Source of the DNA: Aquabacterium sp. | Lineage (GTDB): Bacteria; Pseudomonadota; Gammaproteobacteria; Burkholderiales; Burkholderiaceae_C | DNA: 41,249 nt | Assembly: GCA_017994835.1 (NCBI GenBank) | Contig: JAGOKC010000002.1 | Coordinates: forward strand, 40,354-81,602 | Direction: 5' to 3' | Shown here: positions 18,964 to 28,938 of the stretch, in pieces | Layout of the letters: the number at the start of each line of letters is the position of its first letter | Numbering within the stretch: the first letter of the stretch is position 1 | Translations under genes and position numbers: made by a program | The notes under the pieces: generated by a model | What the model saw: only the letters and a program-made list of their open reading frames with translations | Told to the model about the DNA's origin: nothing | Database searches by the model: none

Positions 18964-20076
18964 ATGACGAAATCTGCCATTTCAGTCACCAAGCTGTATG
19001 AACAAAGCCTGGTTGAACGAGGCTACCAGGCTGATTCAGCACAGCTCAAGGGTATCGCTGCACTGCAGCGCTGTCAGGACGAGTGGGCGTCCTACAAGGG
19101 GCAGCGCGCCAATGCGTTGACAAAAATGCTGCGTTATCCGCCCCTGCCCAAGGGTGTGTACATGTATGGTGGGGTGGGGCGCGGCAAGAGCTTCATCATG
19201 GATTGTTTTTTCAATGCGGTGCCGTTGCAGCGCAAGACGCGTTTGCATTTCCATGAGTTCATGCGCGAGGTGCATCGTCAGTTGCACGAACTCAAGGGTG
19301 TGCAGGATCCACTAGAGGTGCTGGCCAAGCGCATGTCGCGCAAGCATCGCCTGATCTGCTTCGACGAGTTTCATGTGGCCGATGTGACGGATGCGATGAT
19401 CTTGCACCGTTTGCTGGATGCGATGTTTCGCAACCGCATGAGCATCGTCACCACGTCGAACTTTCATCCGGATGAGTTGTATCCGAATGGCTTGCACCGT
19501 GACCGCATCTTGCCGGCCATTGAGCTGCTCAAGAGTCAATTGGAAGTGGTGAATGTGGACAGCGGTACGGACTACCGGTGCCGCACTCTGGAGTTGGCGA
19601 ATTTGTACCTGACGCCGCTCAACGAGAACACGGCGGGTGAAATGACCGCCATTTTTGACAAGCTGGCCGAGTCTGCCGATGAAGACCCGAAGTTGCACAT
19701 CGAGCACCGGGTGTTGCAGGCACGGCGCAAGGCGGGGAGTGTGGTGTGGTTCGATTTTCAGACGCTGTGTGGCGGTCCGCGCTCGCAGAATGACTATCTG
19801 GAATTGGCCAACCAGTTCCACACGGTGATGCTGAGCGATGTGCCGCACATGCCTGTTCGCATGGCATCAGAGGCGCGGCGTTTCACCTGGCTGGTGGATG
19901 TGTTGTACGACCGGCGCGTCAAGTTGGTGATGTCTGCGGAGGTGCCGCCCGAGGCGCTTTATATCGAAGGCCCGATGTCGCACGAGTTTCCTCGCACGGT
20001 CTCGCGCCTCAACGAGATGCAGTCGAAGGAGTATCTGAGTGAGGAGCGTAGATTGGTGGACACCTCGCTGACCTGA
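18964..20076 (+). CDS. zapE: Cell division ATPase ZapE (AFG1 family)
   Basis: A 370-residue AFG1-like P-loop ATPase. Walker A GGVGRGKSF is at 69-77 and Walker B LICFDEFHVAD at 130-140 (D134, E135). VTTSNFHPDELYPNGLHRDRILPAI carries the sensor region. ZapE associates with FtsZ and affects Z-ring constriction in E. coli, especially under stress; the mitochondrial homologue is linked to turnover of respiratory chain subunits. It follows the OGDH terminator by 24 bp, a usual betaproteobacterial arrangement, and ends 21 bp from the convergent phosphatase gene. Confidence 0.95.
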   Translation: MTKSAISVTKLYEQSLVERGYQADSAQLKGIAALQRCQDEWASYKGQRANALTKMLRYPPLPKGVYMYGGVGRGKSFIMDCFFNAVPLQRKTRLHFHEFMREVHRQLHELKGVQDPLEVLAKRMSRKHRLICFDEFHVADVTDAMILHRLLDAMFRNRMSIVTTSNFHPDELYPNGLHRDRILPAIELLKSQLEVVNVDSGTDYRCRTLELANLYLTPLNENTAGEMTAIFDKLAESADEDPKLHIEHRVLQARRKAGSVVWFDFQTLCGGPRSQNDYLELANQFHTVMLSDVPHMPVRMASEARRFTWLVDVLYDRRVKLVMSAEVPPEALYIEGPMSHEFPRTVSRLNEMQSKEYLSEERRLVDTSLT

Positions 20077-20097
20077 GCGGGGTGTTGCGCCGGAGAC

Positions 20098-20859
20098 TTA
20101 TTCTTCGACGCGAACCAGAGCCAGGGACAGGTTGTCACCACCGCCACGGGCACGGTGGCGTGCCTTGGAGACCAGCATTTCGGCGGCATCACGCGCGGGC
20201 AGGGTGTGCACGATGGCACCCAGTTCTTTGGGGGTGAAGTAGTGCCACAGGCCGTCTGAGCAGGCCATCAAGGTGTCGCCAGGGTTGAGGCAGTTGATGT
20301 GCTTCATGCCCAGGGGTGGTTCGGTCTGGCTGCCCAGGCACCCGGTCAGCAGGTTGGACTGTGGGTGGGTATTGGCTTCTTCTTCCGTGATCTGGCCTTC
20401 GTTGATGAGGCGCTGCACGTAGGAGTGGTCGGTGGTGCGAAACGCCATCTCTGCGCCCGTGAAGTGATAGACGCGGCTGTCACCAATGTGGGCAATGCAG
20501 GCTGAGCGATCCGGGTTGATGATGAAGGCGGCCAGGGTGCTGTGTGGCTCTTCTTCGGCCGAGATGGCCGTGAGCTTGATCATCAAGTGAGCTTCTTCGG
20601 CCAGTTGCTTGAGAAATTGATCAGGCAGATCGTGGCTGGGCGAGTAGCGTTCGAAAAGCTGTCTGGCTGTCAGGATGACCTGATCAGCTGCCTTGCGGCC
20701 GCCACTTTTTCCGCCCATGCCATCGGCCACGACGGCCAGCAGGCACCCCGTCATGCGGTGGTGGGGAATGATGACAACCTGATCTTGTTGGTAAGCCCGG
20801 TCTCCGCGGTGCGTGCCTGTGGTGGCGATGAGGCGGAAACTGGTGTGAGTGGACGTCAT
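20098..20859 (-). CDS. PP2C-family protein serine/threonine phosphatase
   Basis: A 253-residue soluble phosphatase of the metal-dependent PPM/PP2C family, dephosphorylating Ser/Thr. Motifs: RGDRAYQQDQVV (18-29), LLAVVADGMGGKSGG with D46, IGDSRVYHF, LTGCLGSQTE, GDTLMACSDGLWHYF and the terminal GGGDNLSLALVRVEE. The ATG at 20859 is chosen because the extra residues of the longer frame overlap the promoter. No cognate kinase is in the window, though the FHA-cyclase at 372-1307 would be a natural reader of the same phosphorylation. Convergent with zapE. Confidence 0.93.
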   Translation of the reverse strand: MTSTHTSFRLIATTGTHRGDRAYQQDQVVIIPHHRMTGCLLAVVADGMGGKSGGRKAADQVILTARQLFERYSPSHDLPDQFLKQLAEEAHLMIKLTAISAEEEPHSTLAAFIINPDRSACIAHIGDSRVYHFTGAEMAFRTTDHSYVQRLINEGQITEEEANTHPQSNLLTGCLGSQTEPPLGMKHINCLNPGDTLMACSDGLWHYFTPKELGAIVHTLPARDAAEMLVSKARHRARGGGDNLSLALVRVEE

Positions 20860-20866
20860 GCGGAAA

Positions 20867-20874
20867 ACTATAAT
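20867..20874. promoter_or_regulatory. Overlapping divergent -10 elements
   Basis: TATAAT at 20869-20874 on the plus strand is a perfect -10 for the YdcH-like gene (leader about 75 nt). The same AT block read on the minus strand gives TATAGT (20872-20867), 7 nt before the phosphatase ATG. Recognisable -35 hexamers are weak on both sides. Confidence 0.5.
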
Positions 20875-20956
20875 CCCTAAACGCCCTGCTTCTCGCACCT
20901 CAGATGCAGGATCATCCCTTGGACAGCTGCCTTGTCAGGCGGTTTCTGACGCTCTC

Positions 20957-21160
20957 ATGCAATCCAATCTGCATTCTCCGCAACGCCAGCTGATTGAGCT
21001 GCGCATGGAACACGCGGATCTGGACAATCTCATTGATCGAGCGGCCGCAAGGGTGCCTTTCGATGAGCTGGCCCTGAGGCGCTTGAAGAAGCGCCGTCTC
21101 ATGCTTCGCGATGAGATTGCGCGGCTCGAGTTGCAGCTCGATCCCAAAGAGCCCGCCTGA
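20957..21160 (+). CDS. YdcH-like (DUF465) small protein
   Basis: A 67-residue, charged, almost entirely helical protein with LIELRMEHADLDNLIDRAAA (12-31) and FDELALRRLKKRRLMLRDEI (35-54), the pattern of the DUF465/YdcH family. The family's function is unknown; short coiled-coil hairpins are predicted. The ATG at 20957 is chosen because it begins just ahead of the family domain; the longer frame starts inside the phosphatase gene. It converges on glnD with only 3 bp between stops. Confidence 0.8.
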   Translation: MQSNLHSPQRQLIELRMEHADLDNLIDRAAARVPFDELALRRLKKRRLMLRDEIARLELQLDPKEPA

Positions 21161-21169
21161 AGATCAGGC
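21155..21169. terminator. Short hairpin over the convergent stops of ydcH-like and glnD
   Basis: GCCTGA/TCAGGC (21155-21160 with 21164-21169) spans both stop codons. The stem is only 6 bp with no T-run, so a terminator role is tentative. Confidence 0.3.
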
Positions 21170-23755
21170 AGACAGCGCTTCGAGCAATTCGGTTTCGAGG
21201 GCGAGCTGGGCGCGGTCGCGCGTCAGTGACTGTCCGGTGACGAGGAAGGTGTCTTCCACACGCTCGCCCAGGGTGCTCACTTTGGCAAGCTGCACATTGA
21301 CATGGTGGTTGGCAAGCGTGCGTGCGATGACGTAGAGCAGGCCTGAGCGGTCGCTGGCCGACACGCTCAGCAACCAGCATTGACGGCGCTCGTCGGGGCG
21401 TAGGCTGACGCGTGGCTGAACCGGGAATGACTTGACTCGCCGAGACAGGCGGCCGCGCACGGGTTGGTGCAGAGGGGCCTCGGATGCAACCGCTTGTGCC
21501 AGCTGGGTTTCAACGAGTGCGATCAGGTCCCGGTAGTGCACGCCTTCGAATTTGACCGGATCGCTGGCCATGATCTGGAAGGTGTCGAGTACGTAGCCGC
21601 TGGCGGTGGTGTGGATGCGTGCATCCTGGATGTTGAAGCTGGCGCGATCAAAGTAGCCACAGATACGCGCGAAAACATCCGATCGATCGGGGGCGTACAC
21701 GAGAACCTGCAGACCTTCGCCCACTGATGAGATGCGCGCGGCCACCACCGGCATGCTGTCTTGCAGATGCCGATAGAGCATGCGCGTGTGCCAGGCAATG
21801 TCGCTGGCTTCGTGGCGCGCGAAGTAGCTCATGTCGAGCGACTTCCACAACTGGGTTTCGATGCCGGTGGGGAGGTAGTACAGTGCGAGCGCCTGGCGGG
21901 CCGCCTGTTTGCGGGCTTCGATTTCAGCGTCCATATGCGGGCGGGCACCGCCCAGCGCACGCAGGGTGAGTCGGTAAAGATCTTCCAGCAGTTTGCCCTT
22001 CCAGGCATTCCAGACTTTGGGGCTGGTGCCACGGATGTCGGCCACGCTCAGCAGGTAGAGGCCGGTGAGGTGTCGTTCGCTGCCCATGCGTCGGGCGAAG
22101 GCCTGGATCACGTCGGGGTCGGACAGGTCTTCTTTTTGAGCGATGCGCGACATGGTGAGGTGTTCGGCCACCAGGAGTTCGACCAGTGCGGCGTCTTCGC
22201 CAGTGATGTCGTGGTCTTTGCAGAAACGACGTACTTCGACGGCCCCCAGCGTGGAGTGATCGCCGCCACGGCCTTTGGCAACGTCGTGAAAGAGGGCTGC
22301 GATGTAGAGCAACCAAGGCTTTTCCCATTCCGCGGCGAGTTGGGTGCAGAACGGGTACTCATGCGCGTGCTCAGGAATGAAAAAACGCCGCATGTTGCGC
22401 ACGACCATGAGGATGTGCTGGTCCACGGTGTACACGTGGAACAGGTCGTGCTGCATCTGGCCCACGATGCGTCGGAATACCCACAGGTAGCGCCCCAGCA
22501 CCGAGGTCTGGTTAAGCAGGCGCAGCACGTGGGTCTGCCCCTGGCTTTCGCGCAGGATGGCCATGAAGGTGGCGCGGTTGACGGGGTCGCGGCGGAATGT
22601 CCCGTCCATCAGCTTGCGATCGTTGTAGAGCGCGCGCAGGGTGCGTGCCGACAGGCCTTTGAGGCTCTTGTCTTGCTGCAAGGTCAGGAAGGTGGCGAGG
22701 ATGGCGTGCTGGTCGCGCTGGTACAGGTCGTCGCTGACGATTTCAAGAAAACCGCCACGGTCGAGAAAGCGCTCGTTGATGACGCGCATGGGCGCATCTT
22801 GCGAGCCGTGTACGCGCTCCTCCAGGTTGAGGATGAGGATGCGGTTGAGCTGCGTGACCGCCTTGGCAGCCCAGTAGTAGCGACGCATCAGCACTTCGCT
22901 GGCACGCAGGGCGCGGGTGTTCTGGTAGCCAAAGGATTCGGCTACAGCGGTTTGGAGGTCGAAGACCAGACGGTCTTCGCGGCGACCGGCAATCTGGTGC
23001 AGTCGGGTGCGGATGAGCTTGAGCACCCCCTCGTTGCGCTGAAGCTGACGGGCCTCGAACGGGGTGAGCAGGCCATGGCGGGCCAGATCGTGCCAGTTGT
23101 TGCCCAGGCCTGCAGCGCGTGCCAGCCAGATCACCACTTGCAGGTCACGCAGACCGCCGGGGCTTTCCTTGCAGTTGGGCTCCAGTGAATAGGGGGTGTC
23201 TTCGAATTTGGTGTGGCGCTGGCGCATTTCCAGCGTCTTGGCGGTGAGGAAGGCGCGCACATCCATGTGAACCATGACCTCTCTCTGCAGGTCATCGAAG
23301 CGGTGGCGGTCGCCGCAAAGGTGGCGCGCCTCCAGCATGGAGGTCTGCACGGTCACGTCATGCTGGGCCTGTTCGATGCATTCGGCCACAGTACGCACGC
23401 TGGAGCCAATTTCGAGTCCGGTGTCCCAGCAGGCGCTGATGAAACCTTCGATGGCATGGGTCAGCGCGGAATCCTGGGTTGGGTCTGCCGTGGCCGGCAG
23501 CAAAAGCAGCACGTCGATGTCAGAGTGTGGAAACAACTCGGCACGGCCGTAGCCCCCTACAGCCACCAAGGACGTGTCGGCAGGCATGGCGTGTGCCTGC
23601 CACAGCGTTGCCAGGGTTTGGTCAACCAGTTGTGCCAGGCGCTTGAGAAAATGGCTGGCCGACGACGTGGTGGGCCGGCTGTGCTCGAACTGCGCCAGCA
23701 GTTCGGATTTGGCGGTGCGAAATTGTTTGCGCAGGTCAGCAAGGTCCAGAGGCAT
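21164..23755 (-). CDS. glnD: Bifunctional uridylyltransferase/uridylyl-removing enzyme GlnD
   Basis: An 863-residue nitrogen sensor that uridylylates PII proteins when glutamine is low and removes UMP when it is high. The N-terminal nucleotidyltransferase motif VAVGGYGRAELFPHSDIDV has G67-R71 and metal-binding D79 and D81. The HD hydrolase motif FHDVAKGRGGDHS is near residue 490. Two ACT domains lie in the last 200 residues (starting near GLQVLVYAPDRSDVFARICG and CWLLSVSASDRSGLLYVIAR). Length is normal. The ATG at 23755 gives MPLDLADLRKQF; 13 further codons upstream overlap no conserved sequence. It lies downstream of map but is separated from it by a terminator. Confidence 0.97.
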   Translation of the reverse strand: MPLDLADLRKQFRTAKSELLAQFEHSRPTTSSASHFLKRLAQLVDQTLATLWQAHAMPADTSLVAVGGYGRAELFPHSDIDVLLLLPATADPTQDSALTHAIEGFISACWDTGLEIGSSVRTVAECIEQAQHDVTVQTSMLEARHLCGDRHRFDDLQREVMVHMDVRAFLTAKTLEMRQRHTKFEDTPYSLEPNCKESPGGLRDLQVVIWLARAAGLGNNWHDLARHGLLTPFEARQLQRNEGVLKLIRTRLHQIAGRREDRLVFDLQTAVAESFGYQNTRALRASEVLMRRYYWAAKAVTQLNRILILNLEERVHGSQDAPMRVINERFLDRGGFLEIVSDDLYQRDQHAILATFLTLQQDKSLKGLSARTLRALYNDRKLMDGTFRRDPVNRATFMAILRESQGQTHVLRLLNQTSVLGRYLWVFRRIVGQMQHDLFHVYTVDQHILMVVRNMRRFFIPEHAHEYPFCTQLAAEWEKPWLLYIAALFHDVAKGRGGDHSTLGAVEVRRFCKDHDITGEDAALVELLVAEHLTMSRIAQKEDLSDPDVIQAFARRMGSERHLTGLYLLSVADIRGTSPKVWNAWKGKLLEDLYRLTLRALGGARPHMDAEIEARKQAARQALALYYLPTGIETQLWKSLDMSYFARHEASDIAWHTRMLYRHLQDSMPVVAARISSVGEGLQVLVYAPDRSDVFARICGYFDRASFNIQDARIHTTASGYVLDTFQIMASDPVKFEGVHYRDLIALVETQLAQAVASEAPLHQPVRGRLSRRVKSFPVQPRVSLRPDERRQCWLLSVSASDRSGLLYVIARTLANHHVNVQLAKVSTLGERVEDTFLVTGQSLTRDRAQLALETELLEALSA

Positions 23756-23799
23756 GATGAGCAAGGAGTTCAGGTTGTGGTGCCTGTGACGCAAGCAAG

Positions 23800-23832
23800 A
23801 AAAAGGCCCTGATGAGCGCTGTCGTCAGGGCC
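23800..23832 (-). terminator. Intrinsic terminator of map
   Basis: GGCCCTGA/TCAGGGCC (23805-23812 with 23825-23832), 8 bp perfect with a 12-nt loop, followed on the minus strand by TTTTT. It lies 10 bp after the map stop. Confidence 0.85.
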
Positions 23833-23841
23833 GATGTGACA

Positions 23842-24684
23842 TCAGGCCGGTGTGGCCTGCTTTGTCAGGATGAAATCAGGTGGTGGAGGGCTTTCAGCCG
23901 AGAGGGTCAAGACTTCGTAACCGGTCTCGGTGACGAGCACGGTGTGCTCCCATTGCGCTGACAGCGAACGGTCTTTGGTGACAATGGTCCAGCCGTCGTA
24001 CGGGCCTTTGCCCTTGCGACCTTCCTTGATGTCACGCTTGCCCAAGTTGATCATGGGTTCAATGGTGAAGATCATGCCGGGCACGAGTTCTTCACGGGTG
24101 CCGGGGCGTCCGTAGTGCAGCACCTGCGGGTCTTCGTGGAACTTGCGGCCGATGCCGTGGCCGCAGTATTCGCGCACCACCGAGTAGCCAGCGTTTTCGG
24201 CAAAGGTCTGGATGGCGTGGCCGATGTCGCCCAGGCGTGCGCCGGGCTTGACCTGTTCGATGCCCTTCCACATGGCCTCGTATGTGACGTGGCACAGACG
24301 CTTGGCGGCGATGGTGCCTTCGCCCACGATGAACATGCGGCTGTTGTCGCCAAACCAGCCATCCGGGGTGATGATGGTGACGTCGAGGTTGATGATGTCG
24401 CCGTCTTTGAGCGCAATGTCGTTGGGTACGCCGTGGCAGACCACGTCGTTGACAGAGGTGCACAGTGAAGCCGGGTAGGGCAGGTGCCCAGGAGGGGCGT
24501 AGCCCAGCGTGGCCGACTTGGTGCCTTGGACGTTGACCATGTAGTCCAGGGAGAGCTTGTCGATCTCACGGGTGGTTATGCCCGGCTTGATGAAGGGGGT
24601 CAGGTAATCGAGGACTTCGGAGGCCAGTTTGCAGGCCACGCGCATGGCGTCGATGTCGGTGCCGGTCTTGATGGTGATGCTCAT
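23842..24684 (-). CDS. map: Type I methionine aminopeptidase
   Basis: A 280-residue metalloprotease that removes N-terminal methionine from nascent proteins. Metal ligands are visible as D101 (INLDVT), D113 (GWFGDNSRMF), H176 (EYCGHGIG), E209 (FTIEPM) and E246 (AQWEHT); substrate-binding H84 is in VVCHGVPN. It is slightly longer than E. coli Map (264) through a C-terminal tail. There is no Shine-Dalgarno, and the -10 lies within 9 nt of the ATG, so the mRNA may be nearly leaderless. It is divergent from purL, and in this genome not in the common rpsB-tsf-map-glnD order within the visible region, though glnD follows. Confidence 0.97.
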   Translation of the reverse strand: MSITIKTGTDIDAMRVACKLASEVLDYLTPFIKPGITTREIDKLSLDYMVNVQGTKSATLGYAPPGHLPYPASLCTSVNDVVCHGVPNDIALKDGDIINLDVTIITPDGWFGDNSRMFIVGEGTIAAKRLCHVTYEAMWKGIEQVKPGARLGDIGHAIQTFAENAGYSVVREYCGHGIGRKFHEDPQVLHYGRPGTREELVPGMIFTIEPMINLGKRDIKEGRKGKGPYDGWTIVTKDRSLSAQWEHTVLVTETGYEVLTLSAESPPPPDFILTKQATPA

Positions 24685-24692
24685 GGATGCGA

Positions 24693-24722
24693 ATTATCCG
24701 CAATTCCTGCGACGCTTGTCGT
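24693..24722 (-). promoter_or_regulatory. Promoter of map
   Basis: On the minus strand ACGACA (24722-24717, 4/6) and GATAAT (24698-24693, 5/6) are 18 bp apart. A start about 7 nt after the -10 falls at 24686, two bases before the ATG at 24684. Confidence 0.55.
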
Positions 24723-24776
24723 GACAGGGGCATCAGATTCCCGCAGACGTTCCGGGGATTCAGGGTGTGTGGCCGG

Positions 24777-24828
24777 TAAAATTCGCGCTTTCCTCACGAC
24801 AGCTTGCGCGCACCTGATGTGCGCAAGC
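24777..24828 (+). promoter_or_regulatory. purL -10 element and leader hairpin
   Basis: TAAAAT at 24777-24782 is a likely -10 (5/6); the -35 is unclear. The predicted leader then contains GCTTGCGCGCAC (24802-24813) and GTGCGCAAGC (24819-24828), forming a stem of 6 + 4 bp with a 2-nt bulge and 5-nt loop, 19 nt before the purL GTG. There is no T-run, so it is not a plain terminator; it could affect RNA stability, protein binding or translation. Confidence 0.45.
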
Positions 24829-24847
24829 CAAACCAGGCCCCCACGCC

Positions 24848-27800
24848 GTGACCGAACGCACCACCCCCGTGATGTCCACTCTGATGCACTTTGAGGGCGG
24901 TAACGCCCTGGCTCCGCACCAAGTCCAGGCTCTGCTGCACAAGCTGCAAGCCATCAATCCACGCATTGCCAGCGTTCACGCTCGCTTTGCGCACTGGGTG
25001 GCCCTGGACCAGTCGCTCGACCATGCCGAGCTGGACAAGCTGTCGGCGCTGCTGACCTATGGGGACGCCTACGAAGGCCCGGCCGATGGCGATCTGATCG
25101 TCGTCGCCCCGCGTCTGGGTACCGTGTCGCCCTGGGCCTCGAAGGCCACCGACATCGCGCACAACTGCGGTTTGCCCGTGCGCCGTGTCGAGCGCGTGAC
25201 CGAGTACCGTCTGACCGTGAAGGCCGGCGTGATCGGCACGCTGATGGGCAACGCCAAGTCGCTGTCCCCGCAGGACCTGCAGGCTTGCGCCGCGTTGCTG
25301 CACGACCGCATGACCGAGAGCGTGATGGCCAGCCGCGAGGAGGCCGGTCACCTGTTCGACGAGAAGCAAGGCGCCCCGATGGCGCATGTGGACGTGCTGG
25401 GCCAAGGCCGCAAGGCGCTGGAGGAGGCCAACGTCACCTTTGGCCTGGCCCTGTCGGACGACGAAATTGAGTACCTGGTGACCGCGTTCACCGGCCTGAA
25501 GCGCAACCCGACCGACGTCGAGTTGACGATGTTCGCCCAGGCCAACAGCGAACACTGCCGCCACAAGATTTTCAACGCCGAGTTCACGATCGACGGCCAG
25601 GCGCAGGACCTGTCGATGTTCGGCATGATCCGCAACACCGAGAAGCTGAACCCCCAGCACACCGTGATCGCGTACAGCGACAACGCGTCGGTGATGGAAG
25701 GCCATCAGATCGAGCGCTGGATGCCGGCTGGCTACACCAATGCTCCGCAGTACCAGGCCCGTGAAGAGCTGGCCCATGTGCTGATGAAGGTGGAAACCCA
25801 CAACCACCCGACCGCGATTTCTCCGTATCCCGGCGCCTCGACGGGTGCGGGCGGTGAAATCCGCGACGAAGGCGCCACCGGCCGCGGTTCGCGTCCCAAG
25901 TCGGGCCTGACGGGTTTCTCGGTGTCCAACCTGAACCTGCCGGGCACCAGCGAGCCTTGGGAAGCCGAGCAGTTCGGCAAGCCCGAGCACATCGCCAGCC
26001 CGCTGCAGATCATGATCGAAGGCCCGCTGGGTGGTGCCGCGTTCAACAACGAGTTCGGTCGCTCCAACCTGGGCGGTTACTTCCGCGTGTTCGAGCAGAC
26101 GGTGGGTAAGGGTGCCGACGCGATCCGTCGCGGCTATCACAAGCCCATCATGATTGCCGGTGGCATTGGCACCATCAGCAGCGAGCAGACCAAGAAGATC
26201 AAGTTTGACGCAGGCACGCTGTTGATCCAGCTGGGCGGCCCGGGCATGCGCATTGGCATGGCGGGCGCAGCGGCTTCGTCGATGGCGGCGGGCACCAACT
26301 CGGCGGCCCTGGACTTTGACTCGGTGCAGCGTGGCAACCCCGAAATCGAGCGCCGTGCGCAAGAGGTGATCAACCACTGCTGGGGCCTGGGCGCGAACAA
26401 CCCGATTCTGGCGATCCACGACGTGGGCGCGGGCGGCATTTCCAACGCCTTCCCCGAACTGGTGGACGGTGCCGAGAAGGGCGCACGCTTTGACTTGAGC
26501 AAGGTGCCATTGGAAGAGTCCGGCATGGCGCCCAAGGAAATCTGGTGCAACGAAAGCCAGGAACGTTATGTCCTGGCCATCGCGCCCGAGTCGCTGCCCA
26601 TCTTCACCGAGATGGCCAACCGCGAGCGTTGCCCGTTTGGTGTGATCGGCGTGGCCACCGAGGCCTGCGAGCTGATTCTGGAAGACACGACCCAGCCGGA
26701 GGCCGACAAGCCCGTCGACATGCCCATGGACGTGCTGCTGGGCAAGCCGCCCAAGATGCACCGCGACGTCAAGCGCGTGCAGTGGGACGGCGGCCAGATC
26801 GACCTGACGGGTGTGAGCCTGGACCAGGTGGCGGTGGACGTGCTGCGTCACCCCACCGTGGCCAGCAAGCGCTTTTTGATCACCATCGGTGACCGCACCG
26901 TGGGTGGCCTGAATCACCGCGACCAGATGGTCGGGCCTTGGCAGGTGTCGGTGGCCGACGTGGCCGTGACCCTGGCTGACTTCAAGGGCTTTGCCGGTGA
27001 AGCCATGGCCATGGGCGAGCGCACGCCGCTGGCTTCGGTCAACGCGCCCGCATCGGGCCGCATGGCGGTGGCCGAGGCCATCACCAACCTGCTGGCCGCG
27101 CCCATCGAGCTGCCGCGCGTGAAGCTGTCGGCCAACTGGATGGCAGCTTGCGGCGAAGCCGGTGAAGATGCCGCTTTGTACGACACCGTCAAGGCCGTGG
27201 GCATGGAACTGTGCCCGGCGCTGGGCGTGTCCATCCCGGTGGGCAAGGACTCGCTGTCCATGCGTACCAAGTGGTCCGACAACGGCGCCACCAAGCAGGT
27301 CACTGCACCGGTGTCGCTGATCGTGACGGCCTTTGCCTCGATCGCCGATGTGCGCCCGACCCTGACGCCGCAACTGGTGACGTCGGAAAACGGCCAGGCG
27401 CTGGACACCAGCCTGATCCTGATCGACCTGGGCGAAGGCAAGAAGCGCATGGGCGGCTCGATGCTGGCTCAGGTGCTGGGCCAGTTCGGCAACGACGTGC
27501 CTGACTGCGACAACCCCGAGATGCTCAAGGCCACGGTCAACGCCGTGAACGCGCTGCGTGCTCAAGGCAAGCTGCTGGCCTACCACGACCGCGGTGACGG
27601 CGGCCTGTGGGCCACGGTGGCCGAGATGGGCTTTGCCGGCAACACCGGCGTGAGCCTGAACGTGGACATGCTGGTGACCGAGAGCACCGGCGTGGACGAC
27701 AGCCGTGCGGACTTCGGTGACTCGAAGAACTGGGCCGGCCAGGTGGGCGAGCGTCGCAACGAGCTGACCCTGAAGGCGTTGTTCAACGAGGAGCTGGGCG

Positions 27801-28894
27801 TGGTGCTGCAGGTGCGCACCGCCGATCGCGATGCTGTGTTGAAGACCCTGCGCGAGCATGGGTTGAGCCAGCACAGCCATGTGATTGGCAAGCCCAACAC
27901 CAAGCACACACTGGAAGTGTGGCGCGATGCCAAGGCCGTGTTTGCAGCACCGGTGGAGCAGCTGCACAAGACCTGGGACGAAGTGAGCTGGCGCATTGCC
28001 CAGCTGCGCGACAACCCCGCGTTCGCGAACAGCGAGCACGAGGCCATCGGCAAGGCGACCGACCCTGGCATGCACGTCAGCCTGACCTTCGATCCGAAGG
28101 AAGATGTGGCTGCACCGTTCATCCACAAGGCGCGTCCCAAGGTGGCCATCCTGCGCGAGCAGGGTGTGAACTCACAGGTGGAGATGTCGTATGCCGTGGC
28201 ACAAGGTGGCTTCGACACCTTCGACGTGCACATGAGCGATCTGCAATCGGGTCGGGCCCGTCTGGACCAGTTCCAGGGCTTCATTGCCTGTGGCGGCTTC
28301 AGCTATGGCGACACCCTGGGTGCCGGCGAAGGCTGGGCGCGTTCGATCATGTTCAACCCGAAGCTGGCCGACCAGTTTGCCGCCTTCTTCGGCCGTGACG
28401 ACACCTTCGCGCTGGGCGTGTGCAACGGCTGCCAGATGCTGGCGGCGCTGAGCCCGATCATCCCTGGTGCGCACGACTGGCCCAAGTTCACGCACAACCA
28501 AAGCACTCGCTTTGAGGCGCGTTTGAGCCTGGTCGAAGTGCTGGAGAGCCCCTCCCTGTTCTTCCAGGGCATGGCCGGCAGCCGCATGCCAATCGCTGTG
28601 TCGCACGGGGAAGGCTTTGCCAACTTCTCGCAGCGTGGCGATCTGGCCAAGGTGAAGCAGGCCCTGCGCTACGTGGACAACACCGGTGTCGCCACCGAGG
28701 TGTATCCGTTCAACCCGAACGGCTCGCCCGGCGGCCTGACCGCGGTGACCACGGCCGATGGTCGCTTCACGGCCATGATGCCCCACCCCGAGCGCGTGTT
28801 CCGCAACGTTCAGATGAGCTGGACCAGCGGTGACAAGAGCGAGGCCAGCCCTTGGCTGCGCATGTTCCGTAACGCTCGCAAGTGGGTGGGTTGA
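24848..28894 (+). CDS. purL: Phosphoribosylformylglycinamidine synthase (FGAM synthetase, large type)
   Basis: A 1348-residue single-chain enzyme of purine biosynthesis: FGAR + glutamine + ATP to FGAM. The N-terminal FGAM-synthase domains include [15 protein letters not shown] and [20 protein letters not shown]. The C-terminal glutaminase domain has the triad C1192 (GVCNGCQML), H1313 and E1315 (PHPERVF). Length is that of the proteobacterial large form (about 1295-1350). The start is GTG at 24848 ([18 protein letters not shown]); an ATG eight codons later (24872) is equally possible, and neither has a clear Shine-Dalgarno. It stands alone, divergent from map and convergent with the sensor kinase. 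Confidence 0.98.
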   Translation: MTERTTPVMSTLMHFEGGNALAPHQVQALLHKLQAINPRIASVHARFAHWVALDQSLDHAELDKLSALLTYGDAYEGPADGDLIVVAPRLGTVSPWASKATDIAHNCGLPVRRVERVTEYRLTVKAGVIGTLMGNAKSLSPQDLQACAALLHDRMTESVMASREEAGHLFDEKQGAPMAHVDVLGQGRKALEEANVTFGLALSDDEIEYLVTAFTGLKRNPTDVELTMFAQANSEHCRHKIFNAEFTIDGQAQDLSMFGMIRNTEKLNPQHTVIAYSDNASVMEGHQIERWMPAGYTNAPQYQAREELAHVLMKVETHNHPTAISPYPGASTGAGGEIRDEGATGRGSRPKSGLTGFSVSNLNLPGTSEPWEAEQFGKPEHIASPLQIMIEGPLGGAAFNNEFGRSNLGGYFRVFEQTVGKGADAIRRGYHKPIMIAGGIGTISSEQTKKIKFDAGTLLIQLGGPGMRIGMAGAAASSMAAGTNSAALDFDSVQRGNPEIERRAQEVINHCWGLGANNPILAIHDVGAGGISNAFPELVDGAEKGARFDLSKVPLEESGMAPKEIWCNESQERYVLAIAPESLPIFTEMANRERCPFGVIGVATEACELILEDTTQPEADKPVDMPMDVLLGKPPKMHRDVKRVQWDGGQIDLTGVSLDQVAVDVLRHPTVASKRFLITIGDRTVGGLNHRDQMVGPWQVSVADVAVTLADFKGFAGEAMAMGERTPLASVNAPASGRMAVAEAITNLLAAPIELPRVKLSANWMAACGEAGEDAALYDTVKAVGMELCPALGVSIPVGKDSLSMRTKWSDNGATKQVTAPVSLIVTAFASIADVRPTLTPQLVTSENGQALDTSLILIDLGEGKKRMGGSMLAQVLGQFGNDVPDCDNPEMLKATVNAVNALRAQGKLLAYHDRGDGGLWATVAEMGFAGNTGVSLNVDMLVTESTGVDDSRADFGDSKNWAGQVGERRNELTLKALFNEELGVVLQVRTADRDAVLKTLREHGLSQHSHVIGKPNTKHTLEVWRDAKAVFAAPVEQLHKTWDEVSWRIAQLRDNPAFANSEHEAIGKATDPGMHVSLTFDPKEDVAAPFIHKARPKVAILREQGVNSQVEMSYAVAQGGFDTFDVHMSDLQSGRARLDQFQGFIACGGFSYGDTLGAGEGWARSIMFNPKLADQFAAFFGRDDTFALGVCNGCQMLAALSPIIPGAHDWPKFTHNQSTRFEARLSLVEVLESPSLFFQGMAGSRMPIAVSHGEGFANFSQRGDLAKVKQALRYVDNTGVATEVYPFNPNGSPGGLTAVTTADGRFTAMMPHPERVFRNVQMSWTSGDKSEASPWLRMFRNARKWVG

Positions 28895-28898
28895 TCAG

Positions 28899-28938
28899 AT
28901 CGTCATGACGATGTGATTGGGGCTTGAGGTCAAGCCCC
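28899..28938. terminator. Palindrome and hairpin between purL and the sensor kinase
   Basis: A perfect 14-bp palindrome, ATCGTCATGACGAT (28899-28912), is followed by GGGGCTTG/CAAGCCCC (28919-28926 with 28931-28938), which reaches over the kinase stop codon. The second can act as a hairpin for transcripts from either side. No T-run is seen. Confidence 0.5.

Noticed and set aside
24794-28126. 1110-codon open frame antisense to purL
   Set aside because: Its translation is His/Gln/Gly/Val-rich low-complexity sequence, as expected from the reverse frame of GC-biased codons. purL on the other strand is certain.
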